A stretch of 64,000 bases of DNA, taken from positions 744,001 through 808,000 of the forward strand of contig NZ_SRMB01000001.1 in assembly GCF_004745645.1 (NCBI RefSeq), in the 5' to 3' direction. The notes beneath the pieces are model-generated. The model was not told the origin of the DNA, searched no databases, and saw only the letters and a list, made by a program, of their open reading frames with translations. A program made the position numbers and the translations under genes. How positions within the stretch are numbered: the first letter of the stretch is position 1; the number at the start of each line of letters is the position of its first letter. The DNA is from Hymenobacter metallicola (GTDB taxonomy: Bacteria; Bacteroidota; Bacteroidia; Cytophagales; Hymenobacteraceae). Shown here piece after piece: positions 33,421 through 42,815 of this stretch.

Positions 33421-34392
33421 ATGCGCATTTCTACCCTGTTGCTGGCCAGCGCCCTGCTGACTGGCTTTTTCGCCGCCCCGGCCTTGGCCCAGACCTTCAC
33501 TGACCCGGGGGCCTACAACAATTTTATTATCGGCGAGCAGCGGGCCATGCTCAAGAAAAACCTGCGCTACATCAGCAAGGCCGCCCACAGCGACAACGAG
33601 AAAAAAGTGGACGCCAAGCGCATGGACTTGGTAAAGCAAACCGAAATTTCGCTGGCTAAGCTGGCCAAGCTGCCTGCCTTCGAGGACGACAAGGGCTTTA
33701 AGGATCAAACGACCGAAGCCTTCTACCAGCAACTGAAAGTGTATTCCGAGGACTACAAGGCCGTGGACATGATGGCCGCTACCCGCACGGCCAGCGTGGA
33801 AAACATGGAGCGCTACCTGCACGCCCAGGAAGTGGCCGAAGCCAAGCTGCGGGCCGTCAACGACAGCGTAGACGCGGCCCAGCAGCGCTTTGCCAAGCGG
33901 CATAACATGACCGTGGGCGAAGACCCCGAGGGGAAGCGGCTGTCGCAGTACATGAAGCAGGTGTCGGAAGTGAATACCTACCAGCACCAGATCTTCCTGG
34001 CCCAGTTTCGCACCGAAAAAGCCAGCGCCATGCTCGCCGATGCCATGCGCCAGCAAAACGCGGCCGACTTTGAGGTAGCCCGCGTGCAGCTCCTGACCGA
34101 TACCCAGGCCGCCCTCGACCAACTAGCCAATGTGCCGGCTTTCCGCGGCAAGGATGGGCAGTACCGCGACGCGGCCCGCACCCTGGTAAAGACCTACCAC
34201 AGCATGTGTTCCGACCAGTTTGTGAAGCTCAAAGACCTGCTGGAGCGCAAAGACAAGCTCAGCAAGGCCGACGTGGACCTCTACAACAAGTGCATTAGCT
34301 TCTACAACACCCAGAACCAGAAGGTAGTAAACGCCTATAACCAAGCCGGGAGCACCTTTATGGCCACCTACGTGCCGGTGTTTAACGATTAA
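33421..34392 (+). CDS. Secreted helical surface-type protein (LIC11966-like)
   Basis: A 323-residue protein with a signal peptide (MRISTLLLASALLTGFFAAPALAQ). The mature chain is almost all helix and highly charged, with two related halves: KQTEISLAKLAKLPAFEDDK and LTDTQAALDQLANVPAFRGK each precede a YxxA helix. From memory this resembles the LIC11966 surface protein family. No catalytic motif is seen. Probably periplasmic or surface-exposed. Confidence 0.75.
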   Translation: MRISTLLLASALLTGFFAAPALAQTFTDPGAYNNFIIGEQRAMLKKNLRYISKAAHSDNEKKVDAKRMDLVKQTEISLAKLAKLPAFEDDKGFKDQTTEAFYQQLKVYSEDYKAVDMMAATRTASVENMERYLHAQEVAEAKLRAVNDSVDAAQQRFAKRHNMTVGEDPEGKRLSQYMKQVSEVNTYQHQIFLAQFRTEKASAMLADAMRQQNAADFEVARVQLLTDTQAALDQLANVPAFRGKDGQYRDAARTLVKTYHSMCSDQFVKLKDLLERKDKLSKADVDLYNKCISFYNTQNQKVVNAYNQAGSTFMATYVPVFND

Positions 34393-34423
34393 CGAAACCG
34401 CGGCCCCGCGGGGGCGGTTGAGC

Positions 34424-34460
34424 AAAGCCGAGCCGGATGCGCATCCGGCTCGGCTTTTTT
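34424..34460 (+). terminator. Intrinsic terminator before gatB
   Basis: AAAGCCGAGCCGGAT and ATCCGGCTCGGCTTT form a perfect 15-bp stem around GCGC-containing centre, with a T run at the end. Confidence 0.92.
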
Positions 34461-34540
34461 GTCCCGGTGCGGCGCCGGATAGTTTTTATCTTGCGGCCGC
34501 ATTGGGGCCAAACCCGCCCCAACGGCTCAATTTGATTGAT

Positions 34541-35998
34541 ATGGACGACGCAATAAAAGCCAAATACCAGCCCGTAATCGGACTGGAAGTACACGCCCAG
34601 CTGCTCACCCAGAGCAAGATGTACTCCTCGGACGAGAATGAATACGGCGCTCTGCCCAACAACAACCTTTCGGTCATCACGCTGGGCCACCCCGGCACCT
34701 TGCCCAAGGTGAACCGCTCGGCCGTGGAGTACGCCATGAAAATGGGCCTGGCCACCAACTGCCACATCACGCGCGACAACCTGTTTGCGCGCAAAAACTA
34801 TTTCTACCCCGACCTGCCCAAGGGCTACCAGATTACCCAGGACAAAACCCCGATTTGCACGGCCGGTAATGTCCCGATTCGGCTGGCCGACGGCTCGACC
34901 AAGAACATCGGCATCACCCGCATTCACATGGAGGAAGACGCGGGCAAGTCGATGCACCTGGCCGGGGAGGTGGAGACGCTCGTGGACTTGAACCGGGCCG
35001 GGGTGCCGCTGATTGAAATCGTGTCGGAGCCCGACATCCGCAACGCCGACGAGGCCTATGCCTACCTGAGCGAAATCAAGAAGCTGGTGGTGTACCTGGG
35101 CATCTGCGACGGCAACATGGAGGAAGGCTCCTTGCGCTGCGACGCCAACATTTCGGTCATGCTCAAGGGCGCCGAGAAGTTCGGTACCAAGGTGGAAGTC
35201 AAGAACATGAACTCCTTCCGCAACGTGCAGCGCGCCATTGAGTACGAAATCGAGCGGCAGATCGAAGTTCTGGAAGCCGGCGACACCCTCGACAGCGAAA
35301 CCCGCGGCTTCGACGCCGCCACCGGCACGACCAGCGGGCAGCGCTCGAAGGAAACTCTGAACGACTACCGCTACTTCCCCGAGCCGGATCTGCCCCCACT
35401 CATCATCAGCGACGAGTGGCTGCACGAGGTGCAGGCTTCATTGCCCGCCCTGCCCCAGCAGCTCTACGCCCGCTTTACCGGCGAACTGGGCCTCTCGGAC
35501 TACGACGCGACGGTGCTCACCGACCAGAAGGAAGTGGCCCTGTTCTTCGACGAGGTTTCGCGCCTGACCCCGAACGCCAAGGCTGCCGCCAACTGGGTGC
35601 AGGGCCCGGTGAAGTCCTTCCTCAACGAGCGGGCTTTGACGATGAGCGACTTCCCGCTCACGCCCCAGCACCTGGCCGACATCATTCACCTCATTGATGA
35701 GAACAAGGTAGGGCACTCGGTAGCAGCCAAGCAGTTATTTCCTTACCTGCTCGACAACCCAAGCCAATCGGCGGCGGCAGCGGCCGAGGCGCAAGGCCTC
35801 ACCCAGCAGTCGGACGCCGGGGCCCTGGAAGCCATGATTCAGCAGGTGCTGGACGCTAACCCAGGCAAGGTGGAAGAGTACCGCGGCGGCAAAAAGTCCC
35901 TGACCGGCATGTTTATGGGGGAGCTCATGAAGCTTACCGGCGGCAAGGCCGACCCCAAGCTGGCCAACCAGCTGCTGCGCCAGAAACTCGACGCCTAA
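34541..35998 (+). CDS. gatB: Asp/Glu-tRNA amidotransferase subunit B
   Basis: A 485-residue protein. YQPVIGLEVHAQLLTQSKMY, HPGTLPKVNRSAVEYA, ARKNYFYPDLPKGYQI, ITRIHMEEDAGKS and LIEIVSEPDIRNADEA are the GatB core. The C-terminal YqeY-like helical domain ends with KKSLTGMFMGELMKLTGG. With GatA and GatC it converts Glu-tRNA-Gln to Gln-tRNA-Gln. I start at ATG 34541; upstream in-frame sequence runs through the previous terminator. gatA and gatC are not in the window. Confidence 0.97.
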   Translation: MDDAIKAKYQPVIGLEVHAQLLTQSKMYSSDENEYGALPNNNLSVITLGHPGTLPKVNRSAVEYAMKMGLATNCHITRDNLFARKNYFYPDLPKGYQITQDKTPICTAGNVPIRLADGSTKNIGITRIHMEEDAGKSMHLAGEVETLVDLNRAGVPLIEIVSEPDIRNADEAYAYLSEIKKLVVYLGICDGNMEEGSLRCDANISVMLKGAEKFGTKVEVKNMNSFRNVQRAIEYEIERQIEVLEAGDTLDSETRGFDAATGTTSGQRSKETLNDYRYFPEPDLPPLIISDEWLHEVQASLPALPQQLYARFTGELGLSDYDATVLTDQKEVALFFDEVSRLTPNAKAAANWVQGPVKSFLNERALTMSDFPLTPQHLADIIHLIDENKVGHSVAAKQLFPYLLDNPSQSAAAAAEAQGLTQQSDAGALEAMIQQVLDANPGKVEEYRGGKKSLTGMFMGELMKLTGGKADPKLANQLLRQKLDA

Positions 35999-36144
35999 GC
36001 CCTGTACTTTACACCAACCAGGCGGCCGGTTTCGTTGTTGAGCCTACGGGCTGAACCAAATTGGCCGCCGGAGGCTTGTTTTCACAAAAAGCGGAAAGCC
36101 GCGTGCTGATCCGCTGGTAGCCTAACATTAGAATGATTGAGAAA

Positions 36145-37278
36145 ATGAAAAGCATACTTCTGGTGACCACCGTGCTGGGCATGGCCAATGCCTGCAGTAA
36201 GTCGGCCACGCCGACTACGGGCAGCACCAATGGCACCGGTTACCAGGTGAGCGGCCAGCTGACCAACGCCCCGGCCGGGACGAAGGTGTATCTGGCCGAG
36301 CTGGGCGAAACCCAGTTTGTGTCGCGCGATACGGCCACGGTGGACGAGCAGGGGCGTTTCACGCTGCAAGGCACGGTGCCCGAGGCCGGGCTCTACCAGG
36401 TGAAGGTGGATGATGCCAACCAAGTAATGCTGGCCCTGGACAACGGCAGCAACATTCAACTCTCCGGCGACGCCAAGAAGCTCACGGACGGCTATGTGGT
36501 GAAAGGCTCCAAAGACTCGGAAGCCCTGCAGCAGCTGGGCCGCACCATGGTCGAGTCGAAGCGGGCCATGGCCCTGCTGGAAATGCGCTACAACAACAGC
36601 GCCCAGGCCGGGCAGTCCGACTCGATGAAACTGATTGAGGGCAAGTTCTACGCCGCTCAGGCCCAGAACACGGCTAAAATCAAGGAGCTGGTGCGCCAGA
36701 ACCCCAATTCCGTGGTTTCGGCCTTCGTGGTGGGCAACCTGCTGAATCCCGACGAAAACTTCGCCTTCATTGACTCGATGGCGACGCAGTTCAAGAAGTC
36801 GATGCCCGACTCGCGCTACACCAAGGCCTTGTCGGCCAAGCTTGACCCGCTGCGGGCCACGGCCGTGGGGTCGGCGGCCCCGGAAATTGCCCTGCCGGCT
36901 CCCGATGGCAAAAGTGTGGCTTTGTCCTCGTTGCGCGGCAAGTACGTGCTCATCGACTTCTGGGCTTCCTGGTGCGGCCCCTGCCGCAAGGAAAATCCCA
37001 ACGTAGTGCGGGCCTACAACAAGTACAAAGGCAAGGGCTTCGAAATCTACAGCGTGTCGTTTGATCAGGACCGGGAAAAGTGGCTCAAGGCCATTCAGGC
37101 CGACGGGCTGACCTGGACCCACGTGTCGGACCTGCGCGGCTGGGAAAGTGCGGCCGGGCAGGCCTACGGCGTGAAAGCCATTCCGCAGTCGGTGCTGCTG
37201 GATCCCCAGGGCCGTATCGTGGCTAAAAACCTGCGCGGCGATGCCCTGGAAGCCAAGCTGGCCTCGGTGCTGAAGTAG
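36145..37278 (+). CDS. TlpA-like thioredoxin-fold lipoprotein with DUF4369 domain
   Basis: A 377-residue exported protein. The N-terminus (MKSILLVTTVLGMANACSK) looks like a lipoprotein signal with Cys near 17. Residues about 30-125 form a DUF4369-like beta domain (VSGQLTNAPAGTKVYLAELG), followed by helices and a thioredoxin domain with WASWCGPC (Cys277 and Cys280) and the cis-Pro region YGVKAIPQSVLLDPQGRIV. It probably reduces disulfides in the periplasm, for example for cytochrome c maturation. An in-frame ATG at 36133 is an alternative start. A terminator follows. Confidence 0.9.
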   Translation: MKSILLVTTVLGMANACSKSATPTTGSTNGTGYQVSGQLTNAPAGTKVYLAELGETQFVSRDTATVDEQGRFTLQGTVPEAGLYQVKVDDANQVMLALDNGSNIQLSGDAKKLTDGYVVKGSKDSEALQQLGRTMVESKRAMALLEMRYNNSAQAGQSDSMKLIEGKFYAAQAQNTAKIKELVRQNPNSVVSAFVVGNLLNPDENFAFIDSMATQFKKSMPDSRYTKALSAKLDPLRATAVGSAAPEIALPAPDGKSVALSSLRGKYVLIDFWASWCGPCRKENPNVVRAYNKYKGKGFEIYSVSFDQDREKWLKAIQADGLTWTHVSDLRGWESAAGQAYGVKAIPQSVLLDPQGRIVAKNLRGDALEAKLASVLK

Positions 37279-37306
37279 CCGTTCATTTTAGCTCTGTCAG
37301 AACACG

Positions 37307-37338
37307 AAAAAGGCACGTCATATGACGTGCCTTTTTTT
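37307..37338 (+). terminator. Intrinsic terminator, two-way
   Basis: AAAAAGGCACGTCA and TGACGTGCCTTTTT form a perfect stem around TA with T runs in both directions; it separates convergent genes. Confidence 0.92.
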
Positions 37339-37370
37339 ATGGTCCACGACGACTGGCTGACAAGCCGCCC

Positions 37371-38198
37371 CTAACTCAGGAACATTCGCTGCATGGCTTG
37401 CCAGAGTAGTTTTTTGCGGCTGTTATCTTCTTCCAACAGCTCTATTTCCGCCGCGGGCAGGTAGGCCGCGTCACCGACCAGGATAACGGGCTCATAGAGC
37501 TGGGTGGTCCGGATGGCGACGTCGAGCAGATTTTTGCCAAAGGCAATAATCTGTTTGGCGGCCAGCTTCTGGCGAATGGTGTTGAGCTCCACCGGCAGGT
37601 GCGACTCCACGTTGATCAACACCACGTCTTCCATCACCAGCCGAATGGCCTTGAGCAGGTTATTCAAAAACACATTTTTGGGCAGACGCTGGAAGCGTAC
37701 CGGGTCCATGCGCACCAGAATTACCAAGCCGTTGGGGTTGCTGCCCAGCGTGGAGTAGGGCGTGGCACTCAGCGGAGGAGCCGTACGCGTCGGGGGAGCA
37801 TCTGCCGGGGCTTGGGGCGCCACTGGAGCAGGTGCAGCCGGCACCACGGGCGCCGAGGCGGGGGCTACGGGCGGCCGGGGCGGGGCTGGTGGCGTCAGGT
37901 GTAGGGTAGACAGGGAGGGTAGCTTGCCCGGACCCGCGGGGGGAGAGGCCCCGGGCTGGGCGGCCGGGGCAGCGGGCGGATTCGAGGCCACCGGGACGGG
38001 AGTAGCCGGCGGAGCAACGGGGGCCGGAACTGGCCGGCCGGCCGGGGCGGGCGCGGGAGCCGCGGCCGGGGCCGCTACCGCCGGCCCTGGCCGCGGCTCC
38101 CGGGCTCCGGGCGCTGCTTCCGCGTCCGGTTCGGGTACTACATACAACGAGACGTTGGTGTAGAAACTCTGAAAAAAAGCCAGTGACGCTTGATCCAT
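37371..38198 (-). CDS. Pro/Ala-rich protein with DNA polymerase III psi-like C-terminal domain
   Basis: A 275-residue protein in three parts: a short N-terminal helix (MDQASLAFFQSFYTNVSLYV), a long Pro/Ala-rich linker (about 22-150) and a folded C-terminal domain. That domain runs LVILVRMDPVRFQRLPKNVF, LLKAIRLVMEDVVLINVES, KQIIAFGKNLLD and ends KKLLWQAMQRMFLS. The strand-helix order and the final K-xx-LW-xx-MxRMF pattern resemble HolD, the psi clamp-loader subunit, by eye only. No clamp-loader gene is nearby. The gene is real; the function is a proposal. Confidence 0.7.
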   Translation of the reverse strand: MDQASLAFFQSFYTNVSLYVVPEPDAEAAPGAREPRPGPAVAAPAAAPAPAPAGRPVPAPVAPPATPVPVASNPPAAPAAQPGASPPAGPGKLPSLSTLHLTPPAPPRPPVAPASAPVVPAAPAPVAPQAPADAPPTRTAPPLSATPYSTLGSNPNGLVILVRMDPVRFQRLPKNVFLNNLLKAIRLVMEDVVLINVESHLPVELNTIRQKLAAKQIIAFGKNLLDVAIRTTQLYEPVILVGDAAYLPAAEIELLEEDNSRKKLLWQAMQRMFLS

Positions 38199-38284
38199 AG
38201 ACGGTGGGGAATTGTCAGGTACCGGGTTTCAGTTGGCTCTTCCCAAGAAGCGACCAGCTGACCCCCAACGACTAATAACCACAA

Positions 38285-38803
38285 TTACTCCATGTCAAAC
38301 AACGCCTTGAGCTCATTGGCATCCTGGGGCTGCATCCGGCCCCCGAGCACGAGGCGCAGCTGCCGCCGGCGCAAAGCCCCGTCGTAGAGGCGGATTTCTT
38401 CCTCGGTTTCGGCTACGGCCTCGGGCACGTCAATCGGGCGGCCCGACTGGTCGACGGCCACGAAGGTGAAAAAGGCCTCGTTGGTCTTCATCTTCGTACC
38501 GCTGGGAATATCCTCGGCCCATACGTCGATGTGCACTTCCATCGAGGAGTTGAAGGAGCGCGTCACCTGGGCTTGCAGGGTCACCACGTTGCCCAGGGCG
38601 ATACTGTCGCGGAAGGACACGTTATCGACCGAGGCCGTGACGACGATGCGGTTGGAGTGTTTCTGCGCCGAAATGGCCGCGGCAATATCCATCAGGTGCA
38701 TCATGCGGCCTCCCATCAGGTTGTTGAGCGTATTGGTGTCGTTGGGCAGCACCAGCTCAGTCATAATCACGAAGGATTCTTTAACGGGCTTCTGTTTGCG
38801 CAT
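38285..38803 (-). CDS. Acyl-CoA thioesterase, hotdog fold
   Basis: A 172-residue protein. NDTNTLNNLMGGRMMHLMD is the classic start of the cytosolic acyl-CoA hydrolase domain (here NTLNN replaces the more usual N-x-x-G), followed by VVTASVDNVSFRDSIALGNV and a C-terminal KTNEAFFTFVAVD. It hydrolyses acyl-CoA, possibly of medium or branched chain length. I start at ATG 38803 (MRKQKPVKESF). A TATCTTTG promoter box lies at 38837-38844. A second, shorter thioesterase of the same type occurs at 58105. Confidence 0.9.
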   Translation of the reverse strand: MRKQKPVKESFVIMTELVLPNDTNTLNNLMGGRMMHLMDIAAAISAQKHSNRIVVTASVDNVSFRDSIALGNVVTLQAQVTRSFNSSMEVHIDVWAEDIPSGTKMKTNEAFFTFVAVDQSGRPIDVPEAVAETEEEIRLYDGALRRRQLRLVLGGRMQPQDANELKALFDME

Positions 38804-38836
38804 CTGAAAAGCAGTTTCTGAAAAAAGTAACGGCCG

Positions 38837-38844
38837 CAAAGATA
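38837..38844 (-). promoter_or_regulatory. -7 promoter box of the 38.8 kb thioesterase gene
   Basis: Read on the minus strand, TATCTTTG matches TAnnTTTG about 33 bases before the ATG at 38803. Confidence 0.6.
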
Positions 38845-38931
38845 GGGCCCCGGCCGCCGGAATGCCGATGGCCTGGTGAAAGAATAGCGGCTAACCGGTC
38901 GGTAATAACTCAAAAACTGCGGGCCCGGCTG

Positions 38932-39585
38932 CTACTTCGGCCACCCGGCCTGGCCCAGCAGCGGCACAAAGCGGAAGTCCTCGAACTCCTCGCGCACAAA
39001 CTCGTCCTCACTCTCGCGCACCACCCGCATCATGCGCTGGGTATGCTCGTCGCCCACCGGGATGACCAGGGCCCCGCCCACGCGCAGCTGCCGCAGCAGG
39101 ACCCGCGGAATCGTAGGCGAGCCGGCCGTGACCAGAATCTTGTCGAACGGAGCTTGTCCGGGTAGGCCCACCGAGCCGTCGCCGCAGTACAGGTGGGGGC
39201 GCAATCCAAAGCCCACCAGGCGCCGGCGGGTGTTTTCGAACAGAATCTGGTTGTACTCGATGCTGAATACTTCGGGCACCAGCTGCAGCAGCACGGCGCA
39301 CTGGTAGCCCGAGCCCGTCCCGATTTCCAGGACCCGGTCGGTGGGCCGCAGCTGCAGCAGCGCAGTTTGGTAGGCTACCGTGTAGGGCTGCGAAATCGTC
39401 TGGCCCTGCCCAATGGGAAAGGCCTTGTCCTGGTAGGCGTGCTGCTCAAAGGCGGGCTCGAAGAACAAGTGCCGGGGCACCGTGGCCAGGGCTGTCAGCA
39501 CCCGTTCGTCCCGAATGCCCTTGCGTCGTAATTCTTCCACAAGGGTGCGGCGCAGGCCGCGGTGTCGGTACGTGTCAGCGTGCAT
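38932..39585 (-). CDS. pcm: Protein-L-isoaspartate O-methyltransferase
   Basis: A 217-residue SAM enzyme that starts repair of isoaspartyl residues. It has VLTALATVPRHLFFEPAFE, AFPIGQGQTISQPYTVA, the SAM loop VLEIGTGSGYQCAVL and the family's FDKILVTAGSPTIPRVLL. I start at ATG 39585 (MHADTYRHRG); the extra upstream residues lack family resemblance. It faces the sugar transferase gene divergently. Confidence 0.94.
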   Translation of the reverse strand: MHADTYRHRGLRRTLVEELRRKGIRDERVLTALATVPRHLFFEPAFEQHAYQDKAFPIGQGQTISQPYTVAYQTALLQLRPTDRVLEIGTGSGYQCAVLLQLVPEVFSIEYNQILFENTRRRLVGFGLRPHLYCGDGSVGLPGQAPFDKILVTAGSPTIPRVLLRQLRVGGALVIPVGDEHTQRMMRVVRESEDEFVREEFEDFRFVPLLGQAGWPK

Positions 39586-39629
39586 GGAGTCTGGGGTTGG
39601 GCCCGTGTCGGCGGTATGGGTTAATGCCC

Positions 39630-39637
39630 TACCTTTG
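39630..39637 (+). promoter_or_regulatory. -7 promoter box upstream of the sugar transferase
   Basis: TACCTTTG, 117 bases before the TTG at 39754. It lies just upstream of the pcm start on the other strand. Confidence 0.5.
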
Positions 39638-39753
39638 CGCGGCTCGGCAAAAGGAACCAAGCCTTTCTACGCCGCTCGGCCGCGAAATTACGGCATCCTG
39701 CCCATAAAACCCATTTGTTTACCGGTCTTGGCCGGTCTGCTATACTTATCTCC

Positions 39754-41172
39754 TTGACTCGCACCTTTCAAAAGCTGAAGCTCATCACTGCCGACTTCGT
39801 GGCGGCCCTGCTGGCGTGGATGTGTTTTTTCCTGCTGCGCAAATACCTGCTCAGCGAAATCAACGAAGGCTACCGCTTCACCGGCGGCGAATTGTTCAAC
39901 CTGACCGGCTCGGCCCTGATGATTGGCCTGTTCTGGTCGGTGCTCTACACCCTGATTGGCGAATACCGCGACATTTTCCGCAAGTCGCGGCTGGCCGAGA
40001 TTATCCGCCTGGCCCGCATTTCGGTGCTGGGAGCCCTGATTATCTTCTTTGCCTTGCTGCTCGACGACCAGGGGGTGAGTTCCTACCGGCTCTACTACAA
40101 AACCATTACGGCCTACTTTCTGCTGCATTTCTTTATTACGGCCGTGCTGCGGACCTGGGCCATTACCACTGTGCAGCACCTGGTGCGGCGGGGCGTTATT
40201 TCCTTTAATACCCTGCTGGTGGGCTCCAATATGCTGGCCCGCGAAACCTACCACGAGCTGGCCCGCACCGGCAAGCACCTAGGGCTGAAGCTGGTTGGCT
40301 TTGCGCCCGTCGGCGACACCGTCGACCCCGAACTAGCGGCCGAGTTGCCCGCCCGCGGCTCCTACACCCGTCTGCCGGCCCTGATCCGGGCTCTCAAAAT
40401 CGAGCAGATCATCATTGCCATTGAGCCCAGTGAGCACCGCATGATTCAGGAGATTCTCTCGCTGCTGGAAGGCACGCCGGCCCGGGTCAGCATCCTGCCC
40501 GACTTGTACCAGATGCTGCTGGGCTCGGTGAAGGTGAACCACTTGTTTGGGACGCCCCTGATTGAAATCAAGCACGATTTGCTGCCGCCCTGGCAGGAGT
40601 TTACCAAGCGCCTGCTGGATATCGTGGGCTCGGCCCTGTTCCTGCTGCTGGCCTGGCCCGTGTATGCCTTCACGGCCGTGATGGTGCGGCTTTCCTCTCC
40701 CGGCCCAATCTTCTACGCCCAGGAGCGTATCGGCATCAACGCCCAGCCGTTTCGCATCTACAAGTTTCGCTCGATGTACGTGGATGCCGAGAAGCAGGGC
40801 CCGGCCCTGTCGTCCGACCACGACCCGCGCATTACGCCCTGGGGGCGCTTTATGCGCAAAGTGCGCCTCGACGAACTACCCCAGTTCTGGAACGTGCTGA
40901 AAGGTGATATGAGCCTGGTGGGCCCCCGCCCGGAGCGCCGTTTCTACATCGACCAGATTGTGAAAGTCGCTCCCCACTACCGGCATCTGCACCGCGTCCG
41001 GCCCGGAATTACCAGCCTGGGGCAGGTAAAATACGGCTACGCCGAAACCGTCGATCAAATGGTCGAGCGCCTGAAGTTCGACATCCTCTACATCGAGAAC
41101 ATGAGCTTGGCCATGGATTTCCGCGTCATGCTCTACACCCTGAAAATCATTGTCGAAGGACGGGGCAAATGA
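39754..41172 (+). CDS. Polyprenyl-phosphate sugar-1-phosphate transferase (exopolysaccharide initiation)
   Basis: A 472-residue membrane protein of the WcaJ/WbaP class. The first part has four to five spans and a CoA-binding-like domain ([19 protein letters not shown]). The C-terminal bacterial sugar transferase domain has [49 protein letters not shown] and [13 protein letters not shown]. It starts a lipid-linked oligosaccharide for exopolysaccharide. Both possible starts are TTG (39754 and 39715); I prefer the lower. No other polysaccharide gene is nearby, so it acts away from its cluster or alone. Confidence 0.92.
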   Translation: MTRTFQKLKLITADFVAALLAWMCFFLLRKYLLSEINEGYRFTGGELFNLTGSALMIGLFWSVLYTLIGEYRDIFRKSRLAEIIRLARISVLGALIIFFALLLDDQGVSSYRLYYKTITAYFLLHFFITAVLRTWAITTVQHLVRRGVISFNTLLVGSNMLARETYHELARTGKHLGLKLVGFAPVGDTVDPELAAELPARGSYTRLPALIRALKIEQIIIAIEPSEHRMIQEILSLLEGTPARVSILPDLYQMLLGSVKVNHLFGTPLIEIKHDLLPPWQEFTKRLLDIVGSALFLLLAWPVYAFTAVMVRLSSPGPIFYAQERIGINAQPFRIYKFRSMYVDAEKQGPALSSDHDPRITPWGRFMRKVRLDELPQFWNVLKGDMSLVGPRPERRFYIDQIVKVAPHYRHLHRVRPGITSLGQVKYGYAETVDQMVERLKFDILYIENMSLAMDFRVMLYTLKIIVEGRGK

Positions 41173-41204
41173 TGCACGCAGGTGCTGGCGTTTTGCACGT
41201 GCCG

Positions 41205-41250
41205 GCTCTGTCCTGGCGAGCAGCGCGCAGTAAGCCGTCCTCTGCGCAGT
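41205..41250. repeat. Fragment of the dispersed GCGAGCAGCGCG...GTCCTCTG element
   Basis: TGTCCTGGCGAGCAGCGCGC followed by AGTAAGCCGTCCTCTGCGC repeats the left end found at 55690-55725 and, more distantly, at 7315-7344. Here the right inverted end is missing, so this is a partial copy. It fills most of the gap between the sugar transferase and ribE. Confidence 0.7.
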
Positions 41251-41406
41251 ACGATACGACCTTTTACCAGAATGCCTGTTTCGTTGTTATACCTGCTACC
41301 TGAGGGCTCGGCGCCGAGGAAAATCCGGCACAGAGCACGGATGGCCACGACTTGCGCCTCTTCGCACCTCAGCACCGTCAACCCACATTAGCACCTTAAA
41401 GAACTC

Positions 41407-41997
41407 ATGTTTACTGGAATTGTAGAAGCGCTGGGTACCATCACGGCCGTGCAAACCCAAGGCACCAACCGGCACTTTACCGTGGCCGCGCCCTTCGCCC
41501 ACGAGTTGCAGATTGACCAAAGCGTGGCCCACGACGGGGTCTGCCTGACGGTGGTAGCCGTGGATGCCGCCGCCGGTACGCACGTCGTCACGGCCATCGA
41601 CGAAACCCTGCAAAAAACCAATTTGGGCAGCTGGGCCGCCGGCCGGCAGGTAAATCTGGAGCGCTGCCTGGCCGCCAACGGCCGCTTCGACGGCCACATC
41701 GTGCAAGGCCACGTCGATCTGACGGCCGTGTGCGAGAGCGTCGCCGACCAGAACGGCAGCTGGCTCTACCGCTTCCGCCACGAGCCCGGCCCGAGCCGGG
41801 TTACGGTCGAGAAAGGCTCCATCTGCGTCAACGGTACCAGCCTGACTTGCTTCGACTCCACCGACGACGGCTTCTCGGTGGCCATTATTCCTTATACCTA
41901 CGAGCACACCACGTTTCAGCACCTGCGCGCCGGCGACCTGGTAAACCTGGAATTTGACATCGTGGGCAAGTACATAGCTAAAATGCTGGGTCGGTAG
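41407..41997 (+). CDS. ribE: Riboflavin synthase, alpha subunit
   Basis: A 196-residue protein made of two lumazine-binding barrels. It begins with MFTGIVEALGTITAV and has QSVAHDGVCLTVV and the repeat equivalents GHIVQGHVDLTAVC and KGSICVNGTSLTC. It dismutates two molecules of 6,7-dimethyl-8-ribityllumazine to riboflavin. The other rib genes are absent. The phosphodiester glycosidase gene starts 15 bases later. Confidence 0.97.
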   Translation: MFTGIVEALGTITAVQTQGTNRHFTVAAPFAHELQIDQSVAHDGVCLTVVAVDAAAGTHVVTAIDETLQKTNLGSWAAGRQVNLERCLAANGRFDGHIVQGHVDLTAVCESVADQNGSWLYRFRHEPGPSRVTVEKGSICVNGTSLTCFDSTDDGFSVAIIPYTYEHTTFQHLRAGDLVNLEFDIVGKYIAKMLGR

Positions 41998-42011
41998 GCC
42001 TGAGTTGGGTC

Positions 42012-42746
42012 GTGGGCAAACCTGCCATTCTTGTGCTGGTGCTCCTGGCGTGCTTGGTAGGAGCGGCCTTGCTATGGAAAGCTCCGCGCCCGGCTTCCGC
42101 GGATGGGTATGTTCGTTACACGGTGGATGTGCGCCGCCAGGACTTGCGTTTGTATTGGCAAGACGACCGGCAACAGCCCCTGCGCAGCATCGCCAATCTG
42201 CGAAACTGGCTTGAAGGCCAGGGGCAGCGGCTGGTTTTTGCCACCAATGCGGGCATGTACAAAGCCAACAATGTCCCCCAGGGCCTCTTTATTCAGAATG
42301 GCCGCGTCCTGAATCCGCTTGATACGACGCGGGGCGCGGGCAACTTCTACCTGAAACCCAACGGAGTCTTTTACACGACTTCCGACGGGCAAGCGCAGGT
42401 ATGTAGCACCGAGCAGTTCAGGTATTCTCGCCGGATCCGCTATGCCACCCAGTCGGGGCCGCTGCTGCTGCTCCATGGGCGAATGCACCCGGCGTTTCGG
42501 CGGGGTGCAGCTAATCTCAATGTCCGCAACGGCGTGGGTGTTTTGCCGAACGGGCAGGTCGTGTTTGCCATGTCCAGGCAGAAAGTTAGCCTCTATGAGT
42601 TTGCGGACTACTTCCGCCGGTTGGGCTGCCGCAACGCGCTGTATCTGGACGGCTTCGTGTCGCGCACCTACCTGCCCGCAAAGGGGTGGGTGCAAACCGA
42701 CGGAGACTTTGGCGTACTGGTGGGCGTAACGGAGCCGATGCGTTGA
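42012..42746 (+). CDS. Phosphodiester glycosidase family (NAGPA/DUF2233) protein
   Basis: A 244-residue exported protein starting at GTG 42012 with a hydrophobic N-terminus (AILVLVLLACLVGAALLW). NAGMYKANNVPQGLFIQNGR, LKPNGVFY, ATQSGPLLL, RNGVGVLPNGQVVFAMS and ALYLDGFVSRTYLP match the family that includes the human uncovering enzyme NAGPA. It probably acts outside the inner membrane on a sugar phosphodiester. It follows ribE by 15 bases and may be co-transcribed without a clear link in function. Confidence 0.88.
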   Translation: MGKPAILVLVLLACLVGAALLWKAPRPASADGYVRYTVDVRRQDLRLYWQDDRQQPLRSIANLRNWLEGQGQRLVFATNAGMYKANNVPQGLFIQNGRVLNPLDTTRGAGNFYLKPNGVFYTTSDGQAQVCSTEQFRYSRRIRYATQSGPLLLLHGRMHPAFRRGAANLNVRNGVGVLPNGQVVFAMSRQKVSLYEFADYFRRLGCRNALYLDGFVSRTYLPAKGWVQTDGDFGVLVGVTEPMR

Positions 42747-42815
42747 ACTTTGCAACCTGTGGCACTTTTACGGGCCGTTTGCGTACAGGCAAACAGACCC
42801 AACTCCCTCATAGCT

